64,000 nucleotides of DNA, taken from Acanthopleuribacter pedis. GTDB taxonomy: Bacteria; Acidobacteriota; Holophagae; Acanthopleuribacterales; Acanthopleuribacteraceae. The notes beneath the pieces are model-generated. The model was not told the DNA's origin. It was given only the letters and a program-made list of their open reading frames with translations, and did not search any database. This document shows, piece by piece, positions 10,626 through 20,616 of this stretch. The stretch covers positions 124,001 to 188,000 of the forward strand of contig NZ_JAFREP010000017.1 in the NCBI RefSeq assembly GCF_017377855.1. Direction: 5' to 3'. Made by a program: the position numbers and the translations under genes. Within the stretch, counting starts at the first letter, position 1; each line of letters opens with the position of its first letter.

Positions 10626-11163
10626 GGGTGTGCCCGACCTCCGAGAGGTAGTCACGCAGTGCCTCGGCGTCTTCCTTGGGCAAGCCTGGCACCGTCAACG
10701 ATCCCAACATGGCGCCGGCCGTGTGTACGACCAAATTGGCGAGGCCGAAGCTGCGTTCCATCCACCCGGAATGGGTGTCCACGTGCTGGATGCGCGAGAA
10801 GGGAACCGCGTAGATGCGTTTGACAATGACGCCGCGGCGAATTAAAAGGTCGTGATCGCGCAACGCATAGCCCCAGTGAGGATAGGCGACAAACGGCCAA
10901 AAAATTTGTCCGCCCGCGATCATCACCATCAGGCCGCAGGCGGTGAACAGGCCGAACCGTATCCAACCGCTGAGACCGACCGCGAGAATCAAAAGAAAGG
11001 TCACCGGGAACATGATGAAGAAAAAGGAAATAATCCGGCCCAGCATCCAGGTGATGCGCACATTGGGATCAAGGCGGTAGAAGGTGGCGGTGGGTTTGGG
11101 TTCAATTTCGCCGACATTCTCAAGGGTCGCATCCGCGCGCCGAATGGGAGGCGAATATTCCAT
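10612..11163 (-). CDS. PH domain-containing membrane protein, YdbS-like
   Basis: 183 residues with two adjacent membrane helices (about residues 40-80). A single bacterial PH domain follows, with YALRDHDLLIRRGVIVKRIY and PFSRIQHVDTHSGWMERSFG, the hallmark of the DUF304/bPH_2 family. It is the first gene of a two-gene operon with the YdbT-like protein. The start ATG at 11163 has GGAGTGACCC about six bases upstream. A partner function at the cytoplasmic membrane with the larger protein is inferred from the conserved gene pairing. Confidence 0.8.
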   Translation of the reverse strand: MEYSPPIRRADATLENVGEIEPKPTATFYRLDPNVRITWMLGRIISFFFIMFPVTFLLILAVGLSGWIRFGLFTACGLMVMIAGGQIFWPFVAYPHWGYALRDHDLLIRRGVIVKRIYAVPFSRIQHVDTHSGWMERSFGLANLVVHTAGAMLGSLTVPGLPKEDAEALRDYLSEVGHTHANI

Positions 11164-11198
11164 GGGTCACTCCTGTTCGCAATGGCACCATTCTACCC

Positions 11199-11256
11199 TA
11201 GCCCGCAATTCTCACCCAGCGTTATGTCTCGGGGCTGAAAGTGCTGCGATTGGGTC
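11199..11256. repeat. Dispersed palindromic element, copy B (left half only)
   Basis: The end TAGCCCGCAATTCTCAC (11199-11215) and the following segment TGAAAGTGCTGCGATT resemble the left arm of copy E at 47878 (TGAAATAGCTGCGATG). No inverted right end was found in the next 300 bases, so this copy is truncated or decayed. It lies just upstream of the ydbS-like gene, in the 385-base gap 11164-11548, in which I see no gene. Confidence 0.55.
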
Positions 11257-11548
11257 GTTTGCTTGACTTCGCGGTTATTTCGCGACCCTGGCCTGGGTTC
11301 CGCAATGCCGCAAGGATTGAATCGTTACCAATCAGGTGATTGCCGATCTTGTGGTGTCCTGTTCACGAGGGGATTACGCAACCCGAGGTTTTGTGCGGAT
11401 CGCTTAAACGCCGGAATCAATTTGCCGTATCTGTAGCCTTCATATGGGGCGGAAGGTGACCGAAACCCATGTGAAAAATACCGGCCAAAGGGTCGCGCGG
11501 AGTATGTGTGTTTTAACTCAGGCGATGCACCCGTGCTGCAATTTGTGT

Positions 11549-11824
11549 CTAAACTTGGTAGCCGGGTTCGGGGCCGGGGCGCTCTTTAAGCGTGCGGTGT
11601 GGGTTGCTGATTTGGGAGATGCCCAGCAGACCGGTTTCATCGTCGGAGGGGCACAGCTCTTTTTCTTTTTTGGCGCAGCCGCCGCAACTGGGTTCTTCGT
11701 CCATAAAGTGGGCCGTGCTGCGGCAAGATGCCTTCATGGCGACACCGCGGATAAAAAAGCCGATGCCGAGGCCGAAAAAACACAGGCCGAAAATGGTAAT
11801 TGCCATCAGTGTCGTGGTTAGCAT
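11549..11824 (-). CDS. Small Cys-rich single-span membrane protein, possibly NqrM-like
   Basis: 91 residues. An N-terminal membrane helix (about residues 3-25, IFGLCFFGLGIGFFIRGVAM) is followed by a cysteine-rich stretch (KASCRST, CGGCAKK, ELCP). The arrangement of a short anchor, KxSC and then paired cysteines resembles NqrM (DUF539), a factor that inserts iron into the Na+-translocating NADH:quinone reductase. The match is only to the general pattern; the GSCGG signature of NqrM is not exact and no nqr genes are in the window. The start ATG is at 11824, with GGGGG upstream. Confidence 0.55.
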   Translation of the reverse strand: MLTTTLMAITIFGLCFFGLGIGFFIRGVAMKASCRSTAHFMDEEPSCGGCAKKEKELCPSDDETGLLGISQISNPHRTLKERPGPEPGYQV

Positions 11825-11851
11825 GAAAACCCCCGTCTCAAACGCCGCCCA

Positions 11852-14224
11852 TTATAACAGAAAGTGCCCGAATTCGTTCGCTGGGTCTTGCGGGGGCGGG
11901 TCGTCGCCTGGGTTTTCCCCCGAGTCGGGTTGGTTTTCGGTAGGGGATTCGCCCGCATCGTTTCCGGTCTCGGTATCGCTTGGGGCGTCTGGGTTCGGCA
12001 GCGCCGGGGTCGGTTCACCTTCCGCCGGTTCCGAGGTTGCCGGCGTGGGTTCGCCCTCAACGGGTGCGCCGGGTGTGGGTAGCGGGGGGTTGCCCTGGAC
12101 GGCGGATGCCTCGGTGCGGGGTAAGCAGAAGAGTTCGACAGCGGGACGACCGGCCTGGGGTACACCCGCGTAGTTGAAATCGAAACTGTTGCCGCCGTCG
12201 ACCCACAAGGTGACCGCGCTGTCGACCGCGGCGTCGGGGGAGGTTAGGGTTAAGCGCAATGGCCGACGGGCGCTCGCCAGGGGCTCGAAATCGAGTTGAA
12301 GCCAGGCGTTGTCTTGGAGCGTGGCGGCGTCAACGGTCTGCCGCCAGAGGGGCCGCGCTTGCTCGTCGGGGCCGTTATCGTCCTCAATGGTTACGATCAA
12401 CGTGCTGCGATTGATGCGGTTGTAGGTAGCGAGGTTGATTCTAAGTCTGGTGAGCCCGTCGTGAGCGGTCATGAAGTTCATGGCGAACGGGGCGTCGGCG
12501 GTGATCGGGCCGAGGGGGCGTAACGCCGAGGCCTCGGGCTGCCATGGCGGCAGGACAGGCTGGTAGACGCGGTACAAATCGTAGCGTTCCGCGATACCCC
12601 TGCCGAAGCGGTAGGGCAAAATTCCCCGCGCATGCACGTAGAAGTTGGTGTGGGTTGTTTCGTCGCGGAGCTGGATCGGCCATGGGTTTTCAATTTCGAA
12701 ACTTTGCACCAATTCGGCCCGTTCCATCAAGCTTGGGTCAACCGCGATCCGGTCGGTGCGGTGTGGAATTAACAGGCGGCGTACCTTTTGCTCCTCGCCT
12801 TTCTGCAAATACGTCATGCCCAGGCGTTCGCCGGTGAAACGAACCCCCATTTCACCGACCACGTGAATCTGGCTCGGGTCTTCCGGCAGCGGTAGACGGC
12901 TGAGATCTTGGGCATGGGAAAAGGTGCGTTCGCTCTGGGCGGTGGTCCAGCCGAGCACAACGGAAAGGAGCGTCGCCAGCAGCAAACCACCGCGGATGGC
13001 GGGCACCGCGGGCAAGGTTTTCAGGAGCGCCAAGAAGGTTGCGCCGAGTAGCAGCAGGTTATAGCGGGGCGAGGCGAAGGCGGCGAGGAACATTTGGAAC
13101 ATCGCCATGCCGCCGGCCCAAACCAGGAGCGTGAACCACCAAAGCGCGTATTCGCGATCCGTGGCCAGTTCCTTCAAGGCGCGGGGAATTAAGGCGACAA
13201 AAGCTAAGCCAAGCGCCGTGAACAGCCAGGGCAACCAGCCCGGGAAACCGACGCCGACAAAAGGCAACACCAGGACCCAGCCCCAGCCAAGGCAGGCGAG
13301 CAGTGGGTAAGCGGGGCCGTCCTGGCCGCGGAAGGCCGTCGAGAACGGGGCGAAGAACCCGAGCGCGGCGCCGAGGTACAGCACCATCACGCGGGTTTTG
13401 GCCCAAATATTTTCCAGGACGAGCCCTTTATTGACCTCGGTGGTGATGCTTAATGCTTCGCGAGGCGGCGCAAAGTAAGGAAAGATGCCGTGGTTGTAAT
13501 AGACCTGGCCAAGCCAGAGCACGAACGGTGCCAGGACCGCGATGGTGAGCACCAGGGTTTCGCCGACACGACCCCGTCCCACGCCGCGTAACGCCATCAG
13601 GACCAACAAGCCCAGGCCTTGGTAGGCGGTGAAAACGGCGCACCAAGCGCAAAACAGCGCGAGCGTGTACTGAACCACCGCGGCGCGACCGGATCGGTCC
13701 ATGGCGCGTTCCCAAAACCACAAGCCGCCCACCCAAAAGGCGAACAGGGGTACATCGGCCATGAGTGTTACCGCATTGGGTAGAAAAAGCGGGCCGAGCA
13801 CCAAGGCCAGCGCCAGCCAGCCGGGCTGTTCGGTAGTGCGGCGGATCAGACCCGCGCAACCCAAGGCCGCGAGGATTAAAAACGGCGCAAAAGCCAAGTG
13901 CATAAAAAACAGGTGGTCGCCCCATTGGGGGCCAAGGGCGGTTTGGAGGAGGCGCAGGTAATAGGGAATGAGGGGGGGATGGGTGCTTTCGAAAACCACA
14001 AAGTCACGTAAGACCTGGCCGTGGAAAACGTAGTCGGCAACTTCTGAACGGGCGGGATTCCAAGTGAGCCGCGCGGCATAGTCGAGGAACACGCGGTCGT
14101 CGTTGAGGATTCCTGTGTCGGCCAAGGGTGCATAGGCGACCAAACAAATAAAGATGATGGCCAGGATCGAGCCGATCGATAGATCTTGCTCGTGGCCGGA
14201 ATCCGAACCGAAGTAGGCATTCAT
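11852..14224 (-). CDS. GT39-like integral membrane glycosyltransferase with acidic proline-rich tail
   Basis: 790 residues with about ten membrane helices between residues 18 and 440. After the first helix comes a loop with NDDRVFLDYA. The helix-2 region has STHPPLIPYYLRLLQ, resembling the acidic/His loop of the GT39/ArnT/PMT superfamily (GT-C fold), which transfers sugars from polyprenyl-phosphate donors on the periplasmic side. A soluble beta-rich domain follows (about 450-710). The last 75 residues are an acidic Pro/Gly/Glu tail with repeats of the type EGEPTPA and ending in DDPPPQDPANEFGHFLL. The tail is low-complexity and probably disordered. Acceptor and donor are not predictable. The gene stands alone. 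Confidence 0.7.
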   Translation of the reverse strand: MNAYFGSDSGHEQDLSIGSILAIIFICLVAYAPLADTGILNDDRVFLDYAARLTWNPARSEVADYVFHGQVLRDFVVFESTHPPLIPYYLRLLQTALGPQWGDHLFFMHLAFAPFLILAALGCAGLIRRTTEQPGWLALALVLGPLFLPNAVTLMADVPLFAFWVGGLWFWERAMDRSGRAAVVQYTLALFCAWCAVFTAYQGLGLLVLMALRGVGRGRVGETLVLTIAVLAPFVLWLGQVYYNHGIFPYFAPPREALSITTEVNKGLVLENIWAKTRVMVLYLGAALGFFAPFSTAFRGQDGPAYPLLACLGWGWVLVLPFVGVGFPGWLPWLFTALGLAFVALIPRALKELATDREYALWWFTLLVWAGGMAMFQMFLAAFASPRYNLLLLGATFLALLKTLPAVPAIRGGLLLATLLSVVLGWTTAQSERTFSHAQDLSRLPLPEDPSQIHVVGEMGVRFTGERLGMTYLQKGEEQKVRRLLIPHRTDRIAVDPSLMERAELVQSFEIENPWPIQLRDETTHTNFYVHARGILPYRFGRGIAERYDLYRVYQPVLPPWQPEASALRPLGPITADAPFAMNFMTAHDGLTRLRINLATYNRINRSTLIVTIEDDNGPDEQARPLWRQTVDAATLQDNAWLQLDFEPLASARRPLRLTLTSPDAAVDSAVTLWVDGGNSFDFNYAGVPQAGRPAVELFCLPRTEASAVQGNPPLPTPGAPVEGEPTPATSEPAEGEPTPALPNPDAPSDTETGNDAGESPTENQPDSGENPGDDPPPQDPANEFGHFLL

Positions 14225-14750
14225 GAGAAGGTTCCTCGCCGCGATCCACGAGACGGTTTGCCCGCTGCATCGCGTGCGGTCCCCCCTTTGATCGCTGTGT
14301 TATTCGCATCAGTTGGTGCTGTTTGGGACAAAACACGCGCGTTGTGGTCGCGTGTAGGGCCGACCCACCCTTGTTCCAAAAAGTGGGACGACGGTGAGCC
14401 CCTGGAGCTCAACGGCACGCTAAGCCTACCTGTCACAGCTTTTGCAAGCAAGCGAAGGACGAAAAAAGGGCGGTCTTTTGATGCGGAAGCGACGGTTTTC
14501 AAGGGTGGACCCAATATTTCTGTGAATATTCTGGTTTAAATATGCAAAATTATGTTAGTTTATGCGGCGTTTATCCAGGGTTCGAATGCCGCGACCATTC
14601 GAGCATGTGACGGCTTTGTTGCCTCGTTGATCACCGTTACACCCGGAACCTTCGCCAAGTATCAATGCAAAGCCCTTCTTTTGAGTAGCTTAGCGTCACC
14701 TTTTTGGGTCGGCGCGGTTGGCTACCCGTCTGTCTAACGCAAAATTGCAA

Positions 14751-14779
14751 TTGCGGTTGATGGGTGGGCTGTATAGAAT
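14751..14779 (+). promoter_or_regulatory. Candidate sigma-70 promoter of carAB
   Basis: TTGCGG (14751-14756) and TAGAAT (14774-14779) are separated by 17 bases. Transcription would start near 14786, giving a leader of about 78 bases. Assigned by eye only. Confidence 0.4.
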
Positions 14780-14806
14780 GGCGTTTTCAGCCAGACAATT
14801 TAACCG

Positions 14807-14841
14807 AGGCGGTTATCAGCATCAGCACCTGGTCACCGCCT
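14807..14841 (+). promoter_or_regulatory. Leader hairpin before carA, possible attenuator
   Basis: Stem AGGCGGT (14807-14813) with ACCGCCT (14835-14841), followed by TTTCG. It lies in the predicted leader, just before the GGAGG ribosome site (14851-14855). Pyrimidine genes are often controlled by leader structures, but the T-run is short, so this may be chance. Confidence 0.25.
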
Positions 14842-14863
14842 TTCGTGTATTCGGAGGCCCCCT

Positions 14864-15949
14864 TTGCAAGGATACCTGCTGTTCCCTGACGGCCGTGCGC
14901 TTCAGGGCGAATTGATTGGCGCCAAACGCCCCCAACTGGGCGAATTGGTGTTCAACACTTCGATGACCGGCTATCAAGAGATTTTGACGGATCCCAGTTA
15001 CCACCGCCAGATCGTGGTGTTGACTTACCCCGAGGTCGGCAACTACGGTTGTCACCTGGAGGTAAGTGAGTCGACGTTGGGCCATGCGGCCGGCATGGTG
15101 TTGCGGAACCTGAGCCCCGGCTCGTTCCACAACCGTTACCAACAAACGTTCGACGCTTTTTTGGCTGAAATCGGTGTGACCGCCATTATCGGGTTGGACA
15201 CACGCAAATTGACCCAAATGATCCGAGATGAAGGCCCCCGAAATGTGATGATCGTCCCCGCGGAAATCGCGGTAGAAGAGGCTGCCAAAGATTTGGCGGC
15301 CGCGGCACCCATGGCCGGTGCCAATTTGGTTCCCGAGGTGTCTACCCAAGAAAAGGTGATCCACGGTGACGGCGAAACCCACATTGTGTTGCTCGACTTG
15401 GGCATTAAGTTGGCAACCATTCGCGCCCTGGTTGAGCGCGGTTGTCGCGTGACCCAGGTTCCCTGGAACACCGACTTTGCGGCGATTGAGGCCTTGAAGC
15501 CCGACGGCATTTTATTGTCCAACGGACCTGGTGACCCCGCCGCCGTACCCGGCGTGCGCCCCACGGTTGCCAAGCTAATGGATACCTATCCCACCATGGG
15601 CATCTGCCTTGGGTTCCAGTTAATGGCCCTTGCCATCGGCGGCGAAACTTACAAACTGCCTTTTGGCCACCGCGGCGGCAACCATCCCGTCAAATTCGAC
15701 AAACGGGTGGTGATCACCTCGCAGAACCACGGTTTTGCCGTCCACGAGGAATCGATCCCGGTCGATACCTGCGAAATTACCCACCACAGTTTGTTCGATG
15801 GCTCGTTGGAAGGGTTCCGCATGCGCGAGAAACCGGTATTCGGCGTTCAGTTCCACCCCGAAGCGGCGCCCGGCCCCAACGATTGCCTCGACCACTTCGA
15901 TTATTTCCTAAAACAAGTGAACCAACACAAGGGGGGCGGGGATGCCTAA
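14864..15949 (+). CDS. carA: Carbamoyl-phosphate synthase small (glutaminase) subunit
   Basis: 361 residues. The N-terminal CPSase small-chain domain ([17 protein letters not shown]) is followed by a class I glutamine amidotransferase domain with the nucleophile Cys in GICLGFQLM (about residue 248) and the His/Glu pair in [11 protein letters not shown]. It releases ammonia from glutamine and channels it to CarB to make carbamoyl phosphate for pyrimidines and arginine. The start is TTG at 14864, chosen because GGAGG lies eight bases upstream and the protein begins [11 protein letters not shown] as homologues do. It overlaps carB by eight bases. Confidence 0.96.
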   Translation: MQGYLLFPDGRALQGELIGAKRPQLGELVFNTSMTGYQEILTDPSYHRQIVVLTYPEVGNYGCHLEVSESTLGHAAGMVLRNLSPGSFHNRYQQTFDAFLAEIGVTAIIGLDTRKLTQMIRDEGPRNVMIVPAEIAVEEAAKDLAAAAPMAGANLVPEVSTQEKVIHGDGETHIVLLDLGIKLATIRALVERGCRVTQVPWNTDFAAIEALKPDGILLSNGPGDPAAVPGVRPTVAKLMDTYPTMGICLGFQLMALAIGGETYKLPFGHRGGNHPVKFDKRVVITSQNHGFAVHEESIPVDTCEITHHSLFDGSLEGFRMREKPVFGVQFHPEAAPGPNDCLDHFDYFLKQVNQHKGGGDA

Positions 15950-18900
15950 ACGCGAGGATATCCAAAGTGTCCTATTAATCGGCAGCGGCCCGATCATGAT
16001 CGGCCAGGCCTGCGAATTCGATTATTCCGGGGTACAAGCCATTCGTGCGCTCAAAGAAGAAGGGATCCGCGTCATCCTGGTTAACTCCAACCCGGCCACG
16101 GTCATGACGGACCCCGATTTGGCCGACGCCACCTACATCGAACCCCTGACGCCTGGTTTCTTGGAAACCATCATCCAAAAAGAAAAACCCGACGCGCTGC
16201 TCCCCACCATGGGTGGCCAAACGGCGCTAAACCTCGCCATTACCTTGGCGGAGCGCGGAATTTTGGAAAAGTACGGCGTCGAGATGATCGGCGCCAGCGT
16301 TGAGGCGATCTCCCTCGGTGAGGATCGCCTCAAATTCCGCGATTTGATGACCGACAACGGCATGGACACGTGCCGCGGTGGTTTCGCGCATTCCATGGAT
16401 GAGGCGCGTACCATCCAAAAAGACATCGGGTTCCCGGTAATCATCCGTCCCAGTTTCACCTTGGGCGGCTCCGGCGGTGGTGTGGCCCATTCGTTGGAAG
16501 AGTTTGAATCCATTGCCCACGCCGGTTTAACCGCTTCGCCCAACAGCCAAATCCTGGTGGAAGAATCGATCATCGGTTGGAAAGAATTTGAGCTGGAAGT
16601 CATTCGCGACAAAGCCGATAACTGCATCATCGTGTGTTCGATTGAAAACCTCGACGCCATGGGTGTGCACACCGGTGATTCCATCACCGTCGCCCCGGCG
16701 CAAACCCTCACCGACCGCGAGTACCAAACGTTGCGCGATATGTCGCTCAAGATTCTTCGCTTGGTTGGGGTTGATACCGGCGGCTCCAACGTGCAGTTTG
16801 CCGTCGATCCAAAAACCAGCCGGGTGATTGTGGTTGAGATGAACCCTCGGGTATCGCGCAGCTCCGCGCTGGCTTCCAAGGCAACGGGTTATCCGATTGC
16901 CAAGGTGGCCGCCAAACTCGCCTTGGGTTACACCTTGGACGAGTTAGCCAACCAAATTACCAAAATCACGCCGGCAAGCTTTGAGCCGAGCTTGGATTAT
17001 GTGGTCATTAAGTTCCCGCGTTGGGCCTTTGAAAAGTTTCCCCGTGCCAATGCGACCCTAACCACCCAGATGAAATCCGTCGGTGAGGTGATGTCTTTGG
17101 GCCGCGGTTTCAAGGAAGCCTTCCTTAAAGCGGTGCAATCCTTGGAACAGGGCCGTCACCACCTGGGCATCCCCCGTAGCGAGCCACCTGAAAATTTGGA
17201 AAAGCGTTTGACCGTGCCCAACTGGCTGCGCATGCGCAGTATTTTTCATGCCTTGCGCGCGGGTTGGGATGTGGATCGGATTTATGAGCTGACCCACATC
17301 GACCCTTGGTTCTTGACCCACTTCCGCGACATCGTCGCCATCGAGCAACAGCTCAGCGAACACAGGCTTGACAGCTTGCCCGAGGACTTGCTGCGATTGG
17401 CCAAATTCTGGGGCCTTTCGGATGCGGGGATCGCCCTCTTGATGGGTGAGGAGGAAACCACGGTTCGTGCCAAGACGAGCCAACTCCCTTATGGCTACAA
17501 GGCCGTTGACACCTGCGCGGGCGAGTTCCCCTGCGAAACCCCCTACCTCTACGGTGCGGCCGGCGAGGAAAGCGAAGTGGAACCCCTGCCGGGACCGAAA
17601 GTGGTCATCATCGGCAGTGGTCCCAACCGTATCGGTCAAGGGATTGAGTTCGATTACTGTTGTGTTCAGGCCGTTAACGGATTCAAAAAGGCCGGCTTCA
17701 AAACCATCATGGTCAACTGCAACCCGGAAACGGTTTCGACCGATTTCGACGTGGCCGACCGGCTTTACTTCGAACCGCTCACGCTTGAACGGGTTCTCTC
17801 GATCCTCAACTTCGAGAAACCGGACGCGGTCGCGGTAGCCTTCGGCGGTCAAACTTCGCTCAACCTGGCCGAACCCCTTTCGGATTTGGGGTTCCGCATC
17901 ATCGGGACTTCCAGTGAAATCATCCACCGTGTTGAGGACCGCGAGGCGTTCGCCCAAGTCATCGAAGCCACCAACCTGCGCCAAGCTGAAAACCGAACCG
18001 CCAACGACATTGAGGAAGCCAATGCCTTTGCCAAGGAACTTGGGTTTCCCTTGATGGTACGACCCAGCTTTGTCTTGGGTGGCCGGGCGATGTCGATTGT
18101 ATGGGATCAGGAAGAGTTGGACCACAGCCTGCGATTGGCGATGGAAGCAACCCCGAACCAACCGATTTTCATCGACCGCTTCTTAGACGACGCCATCGAA
18201 TTGGACGTGGACGCGATGGCCGACGGCAAACAGGTTTCCATCGTCGGCATCATGCAGCATATCGAGGAAGCGGGTATTCACTCCGGCGATTCCTCCTGCG
18301 TCCTACCGCCGGTTGCGCTTTCGCCCACCCAAATCACCGAAATCAAACGCGCCACCCGCGCATTGGCGGAAAACCTCGGCGTTGTCGGCCTGCTCAACGT
18401 GCAATACGCCATCTGGCGCGACGAGCTGTACGTGATTGAGGCGAACCCGCGCTGTTCCCGTACCGTACCCTTCGCCGCCAAGGCGATTGGTTTCCCGGTC
18501 GCCGAAACCGCGGCCAGGGTGATGGCCGGTGCGACGCTGGAAGAATTGAACTTCCCGCTGGAGCCCGAACCCTACATGTGGCACGTCAAATCACCGGTGT
18601 TCCCGTTTAATAAGTTGCAAGGCGAAGACCCGGTACTCGGCCCGGAAATGAAATCCACCGGCGAGGTGATGGGTTCGGCGCGCAGCTTCGGCAACGCCTA
18701 CGCCAAGGCCTACCGCGCTACCAACTACGAGTTGCCGCGTGAGGGCAAAGCCTTTATCAGTGTCACCGACAGTGATAAGCAGGTGATCGCCCAAGTCGCC
18801 CGCGAACTGTACCAACTTGGTTTTACCATCGTAGCCACCCGCGGTACGGCCCAGTTCCTGCGTGAACGTGGGGTGCCTACCGAGGATATCGCCAAGCGCC

Positions 18901-19145
18901 ACCAGGGCAGCCCGAACATTGTCGATGCCATTCAGGGCGGCGAAATCGCGTTGATCATCAACACCCCGGTCGGCAAAGAAAGCCACGAGGATGACCGTTA
19001 CATTCGGTTCGAGGCCTTGCGCTTAAACGTCCCATGCATCACGACAACCTCGGCCGCGATGGCGGTAGTTGCCGCGATCCGTGCGATTAAATCGGAACGT
19101 CTGACGGCCGACAGCCTGCAAGACCTGGCCCGCGACCGAGCCTAA
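15942..19145 (+). CDS. carB: Carbamoyl-phosphate synthase large subunit
   Basis: 1067 residues, normal full length. It has two homologous halves, each with a pre-ATP-grasp segment ([20 protein letters not shown] near residue 10 and [20 protein letters not shown] near 555) and an ATP-grasp domain, an oligomerisation region around 400-550, and a C-terminal MGS-like allosteric domain (about 940-1067). It condenses bicarbonate, ammonia and two ATP into carbamoyl phosphate. The ATG at 15942 lies inside the end of carA, so the two are translationally coupled. Confidence 0.97.
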   Translation: MPKREDIQSVLLIGSGPIMIGQACEFDYSGVQAIRALKEEGIRVILVNSNPATVMTDPDLADATYIEPLTPGFLETIIQKEKPDALLPTMGGQTALNLAITLAERGILEKYGVEMIGASVEAISLGEDRLKFRDLMTDNGMDTCRGGFAHSMDEARTIQKDIGFPVIIRPSFTLGGSGGGVAHSLEEFESIAHAGLTASPNSQILVEESIIGWKEFELEVIRDKADNCIIVCSIENLDAMGVHTGDSITVAPAQTLTDREYQTLRDMSLKILRLVGVDTGGSNVQFAVDPKTSRVIVVEMNPRVSRSSALASKATGYPIAKVAAKLALGYTLDELANQITKITPASFEPSLDYVVIKFPRWAFEKFPRANATLTTQMKSVGEVMSLGRGFKEAFLKAVQSLEQGRHHLGIPRSEPPENLEKRLTVPNWLRMRSIFHALRAGWDVDRIYELTHIDPWFLTHFRDIVAIEQQLSEHRLDSLPEDLLRLAKFWGLSDAGIALLMGEEETTVRAKTSQLPYGYKAVDTCAGEFPCETPYLYGAAGEESEVEPLPGPKVVIIGSGPNRIGQGIEFDYCCVQAVNGFKKAGFKTIMVNCNPETVSTDFDVADRLYFEPLTLERVLSILNFEKPDAVAVAFGGQTSLNLAEPLSDLGFRIIGTSSEIIHRVEDREAFAQVIEATNLRQAENRTANDIEEANAFAKELGFPLMVRPSFVLGGRAMSIVWDQEELDHSLRLAMEATPNQPIFIDRFLDDAIELDVDAMADGKQVSIVGIMQHIEEAGIHSGDSSCVLPPVALSPTQITEIKRATRALAENLGVVGLLNVQYAIWRDELYVIEANPRCSRTVPFAAKAIGFPVAETAARVMAGATLEELNFPLEPEPYMWHVKSPVFPFNKLQGEDPVLGPEMKSTGEVMGSARSFGNAYAKAYRATNYELPREGKAFISVTDSDKQVIAQVARELYQLGFTIVATRGTAQFLRERGVPTEDIAKRHQGSPNIVDAIQGGEIALIINTPVGKESHEDDRYIRFEALRLNVPCITTTSAAMAVVAAIRAIKSERLTADSLQDLARDRA

Positions 19146-19147
19146 CA

Positions 19148-19187
19148 AACAAAGGGGACCGGATGCTTCCATCCGGTCCCCTTTGTT
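19148..19187 (+). terminator. Rho-independent terminator of carAB
   Basis: A perfect 18-bp stem: 19148-19165 pairs with 19170-19187, four-base loop CTTC, ending CCCCTTTGTT. It starts two bases after the carB stop codon. The following 180 bases show no feature. Confidence 0.92.
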
Positions 19188-19370
19188 CAACTTGGCCGTG
19201 TGCCGGAATCCGAGCACGCTTCTAACAGCCCTGGACGGTGGGCCTTCTGGTATGCGTGCTTCATCACTCTCATGATCTATCATCCCGATGGCTCCAGCAG
19301 CCTGGTTATCATCGACCGGGAGAATCGCCGATCCCCCCTGAGCAGACCAGGGGTGTGCTCTTTGTAATGC

Positions 19371-20033
19371 TTAATCCATCTTTTGAGGGGTGCGTTCACC
19401 GTCGGAAAATTCCACTCGGAAAACAGAGCCACCGGTTGGTTTTTCCACCCAAAACGCTTTGCCCTGCATCGTTTGTTCGTTGCCGTTCTGATGGTACCTA
19501 ATGATCTGGATGGTGGTATTTAAGATGCTTTTCTCACCAACATTGAGCGTCGAGGGCGGTTTTGTCAGGAGTTGGTCTAGGTCGATTTTTGACAATTCGT
19601 TCAAACCGGTTCGACCAGGTGACTCAGGTAGGTAAGCATCGGAAGGGGCGGTCGCCTGATCCCATAAGGGATGAACCCGGAGCTTTTCCAGATGACGCTG
19701 GTCAAACTGTATTGAAAAGACGTTTTCGGATGCACGGTGTTTGGGCACGTCGGAAGTCAAACCTTCTTCTTGGGGCGAATGCGGCTCGGAAGCAGGCTGG
19801 TCAACGTGCTGTTGCCGATCCTGGGATTGATGTGCCGTGGGTAAGATGAGGTCGTACCCGTAAACAATACCTGCGAAAAGAAGCAAACCTAGGGTAATCG
19901 GCCATGTTATCCAATGCACGCCCAGCACTTTGTTCGAGACAATAGGTCGGTGCTCGCCGGGATCATTGAGGTGAACATCGCCCGTTTCTAATCCTTCAAC
20001 CAAGGTATCAATGGTTTTTTCAAATCGTTTCAT
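19371..20033 (-). CDS. Hypothetical single-span membrane protein
   Basis: 220 residues. A charged N-terminal cytoplasmic part (about 1-35) is followed by one membrane helix (about 40-60, WITWPITLGLLLFAGIVYGY), a hydrophilic, Gln/Ser/Pro-rich linker and a C-terminal domain of about 100 residues. I do not recognise the family. Its ATG overlaps the stop of the preceding gene by four bases (ATGA), so the two are probably co-expressed and may form a complex. The topology (N-in, C-out) resembles receptor or anti-sigma-like proteins, but no zinc-finger motif is present. Confidence 0.6.
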   Translation of the reverse strand: MKRFEKTIDTLVEGLETGDVHLNDPGEHRPIVSNKVLGVHWITWPITLGLLLFAGIVYGYDLILPTAHQSQDRQQHVDQPASEPHSPQEEGLTSDVPKHRASENVFSIQFDQRHLEKLRVHPLWDQATAPSDAYLPESPGRTGLNELSKIDLDQLLTKPPSTLNVGEKSILNTTIQIIRYHQNGNEQTMQGKAFWVEKPTGGSVFRVEFSDGERTPQKMD

Positions 20034-20362
20034 TGCTTCTTCCAGGTATCTCGAAAAAAAGTGCTCAGCAGCTTGGCCGCCTCTTCACTGGTACTTGCTT
20101 TTGAAAGCGGGATTTCTAAAAGCCGAATCGAATAATTCTCTCTGCGTATGTTCTTCACCATATTGACCGCCACCAGCACCAGCGATTCCATCGCGGTACC
20201 CAAGGCGGCCACTTCAATTTGCGGATTGGCGTAAATCCCTACATAAATCACGCCCATTCCGGTAAAACCAATGAGAATCGCGAAGGAAAGAAGAATCCGC
20301 TCAGGAACCTTTCCATCCGCAATCGCGTCTTGCAACACGTCGTGAATTGACCGTCCTACCAT
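20030..20362 (-). CDS. Hypothetical small membrane protein
   Basis: 110 residues with two hydrophobic segments (about 23-43 and 50-72) and a basic C-terminal tail. The start at 20362 has a good ribosome site, AGGGAG, about nine bases upstream. It is the first gene of a two-gene unit with the 220-residue protein. No family recognised. The 254 bases upstream (20363-20616) carry no visible gene. Confidence 0.6.
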   Translation of the reverse strand: MVGRSIHDVLQDAIADGKVPERILLSFAILIGFTGMGVIYVGIYANPQIEVAALGTAMESLVLVAVNMVKNIRRENYSIRLLEIPLSKASTSEEAAKLLSTFFRDTWKKQ

Positions 20363-20616
20363 GCAAGCTACTCCCTGTTGACCTTGAGGTCAAATGTCAG
20401 GTGCACATTTTTTTGCCAAAGAGACGGGGGACATCACAGCAGGGCGAGGCTCACCCGAAAATCTGAGGGTGCCGGCAATCAGTAAGTCTCTGTGTTGGCT
20501 TTGTTTTGCTAAATATTAGTCGCGCAAAGTCGCAAGCGCCAGGGTTTTTTTGGGTTGTCGGTATTTTTTTATAAAAAGTTTTCATTCGCGACTTCCGCTA
20601 ACCGTCGGGTTCCGCC

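Larger units (their letters stand above)
14225..14863. other. 639-base intergenic region between divergent glycosyltransferase and carAB genes
   Basis: No convincing gene is present; small open frames here lack ribosome sites and recognisable composition. The distal 120 bases hold the presumed carA promoter and leader listed separately. The middle part (about 14520-14720) is AT-richer than its surroundings. Confidence 0.6.

Noticed and set aside
14560-14640. Possible tRNA around a GGTTCGAATG match
   Set aside because: No acceptor stem or anticodon arm can be built around the match.
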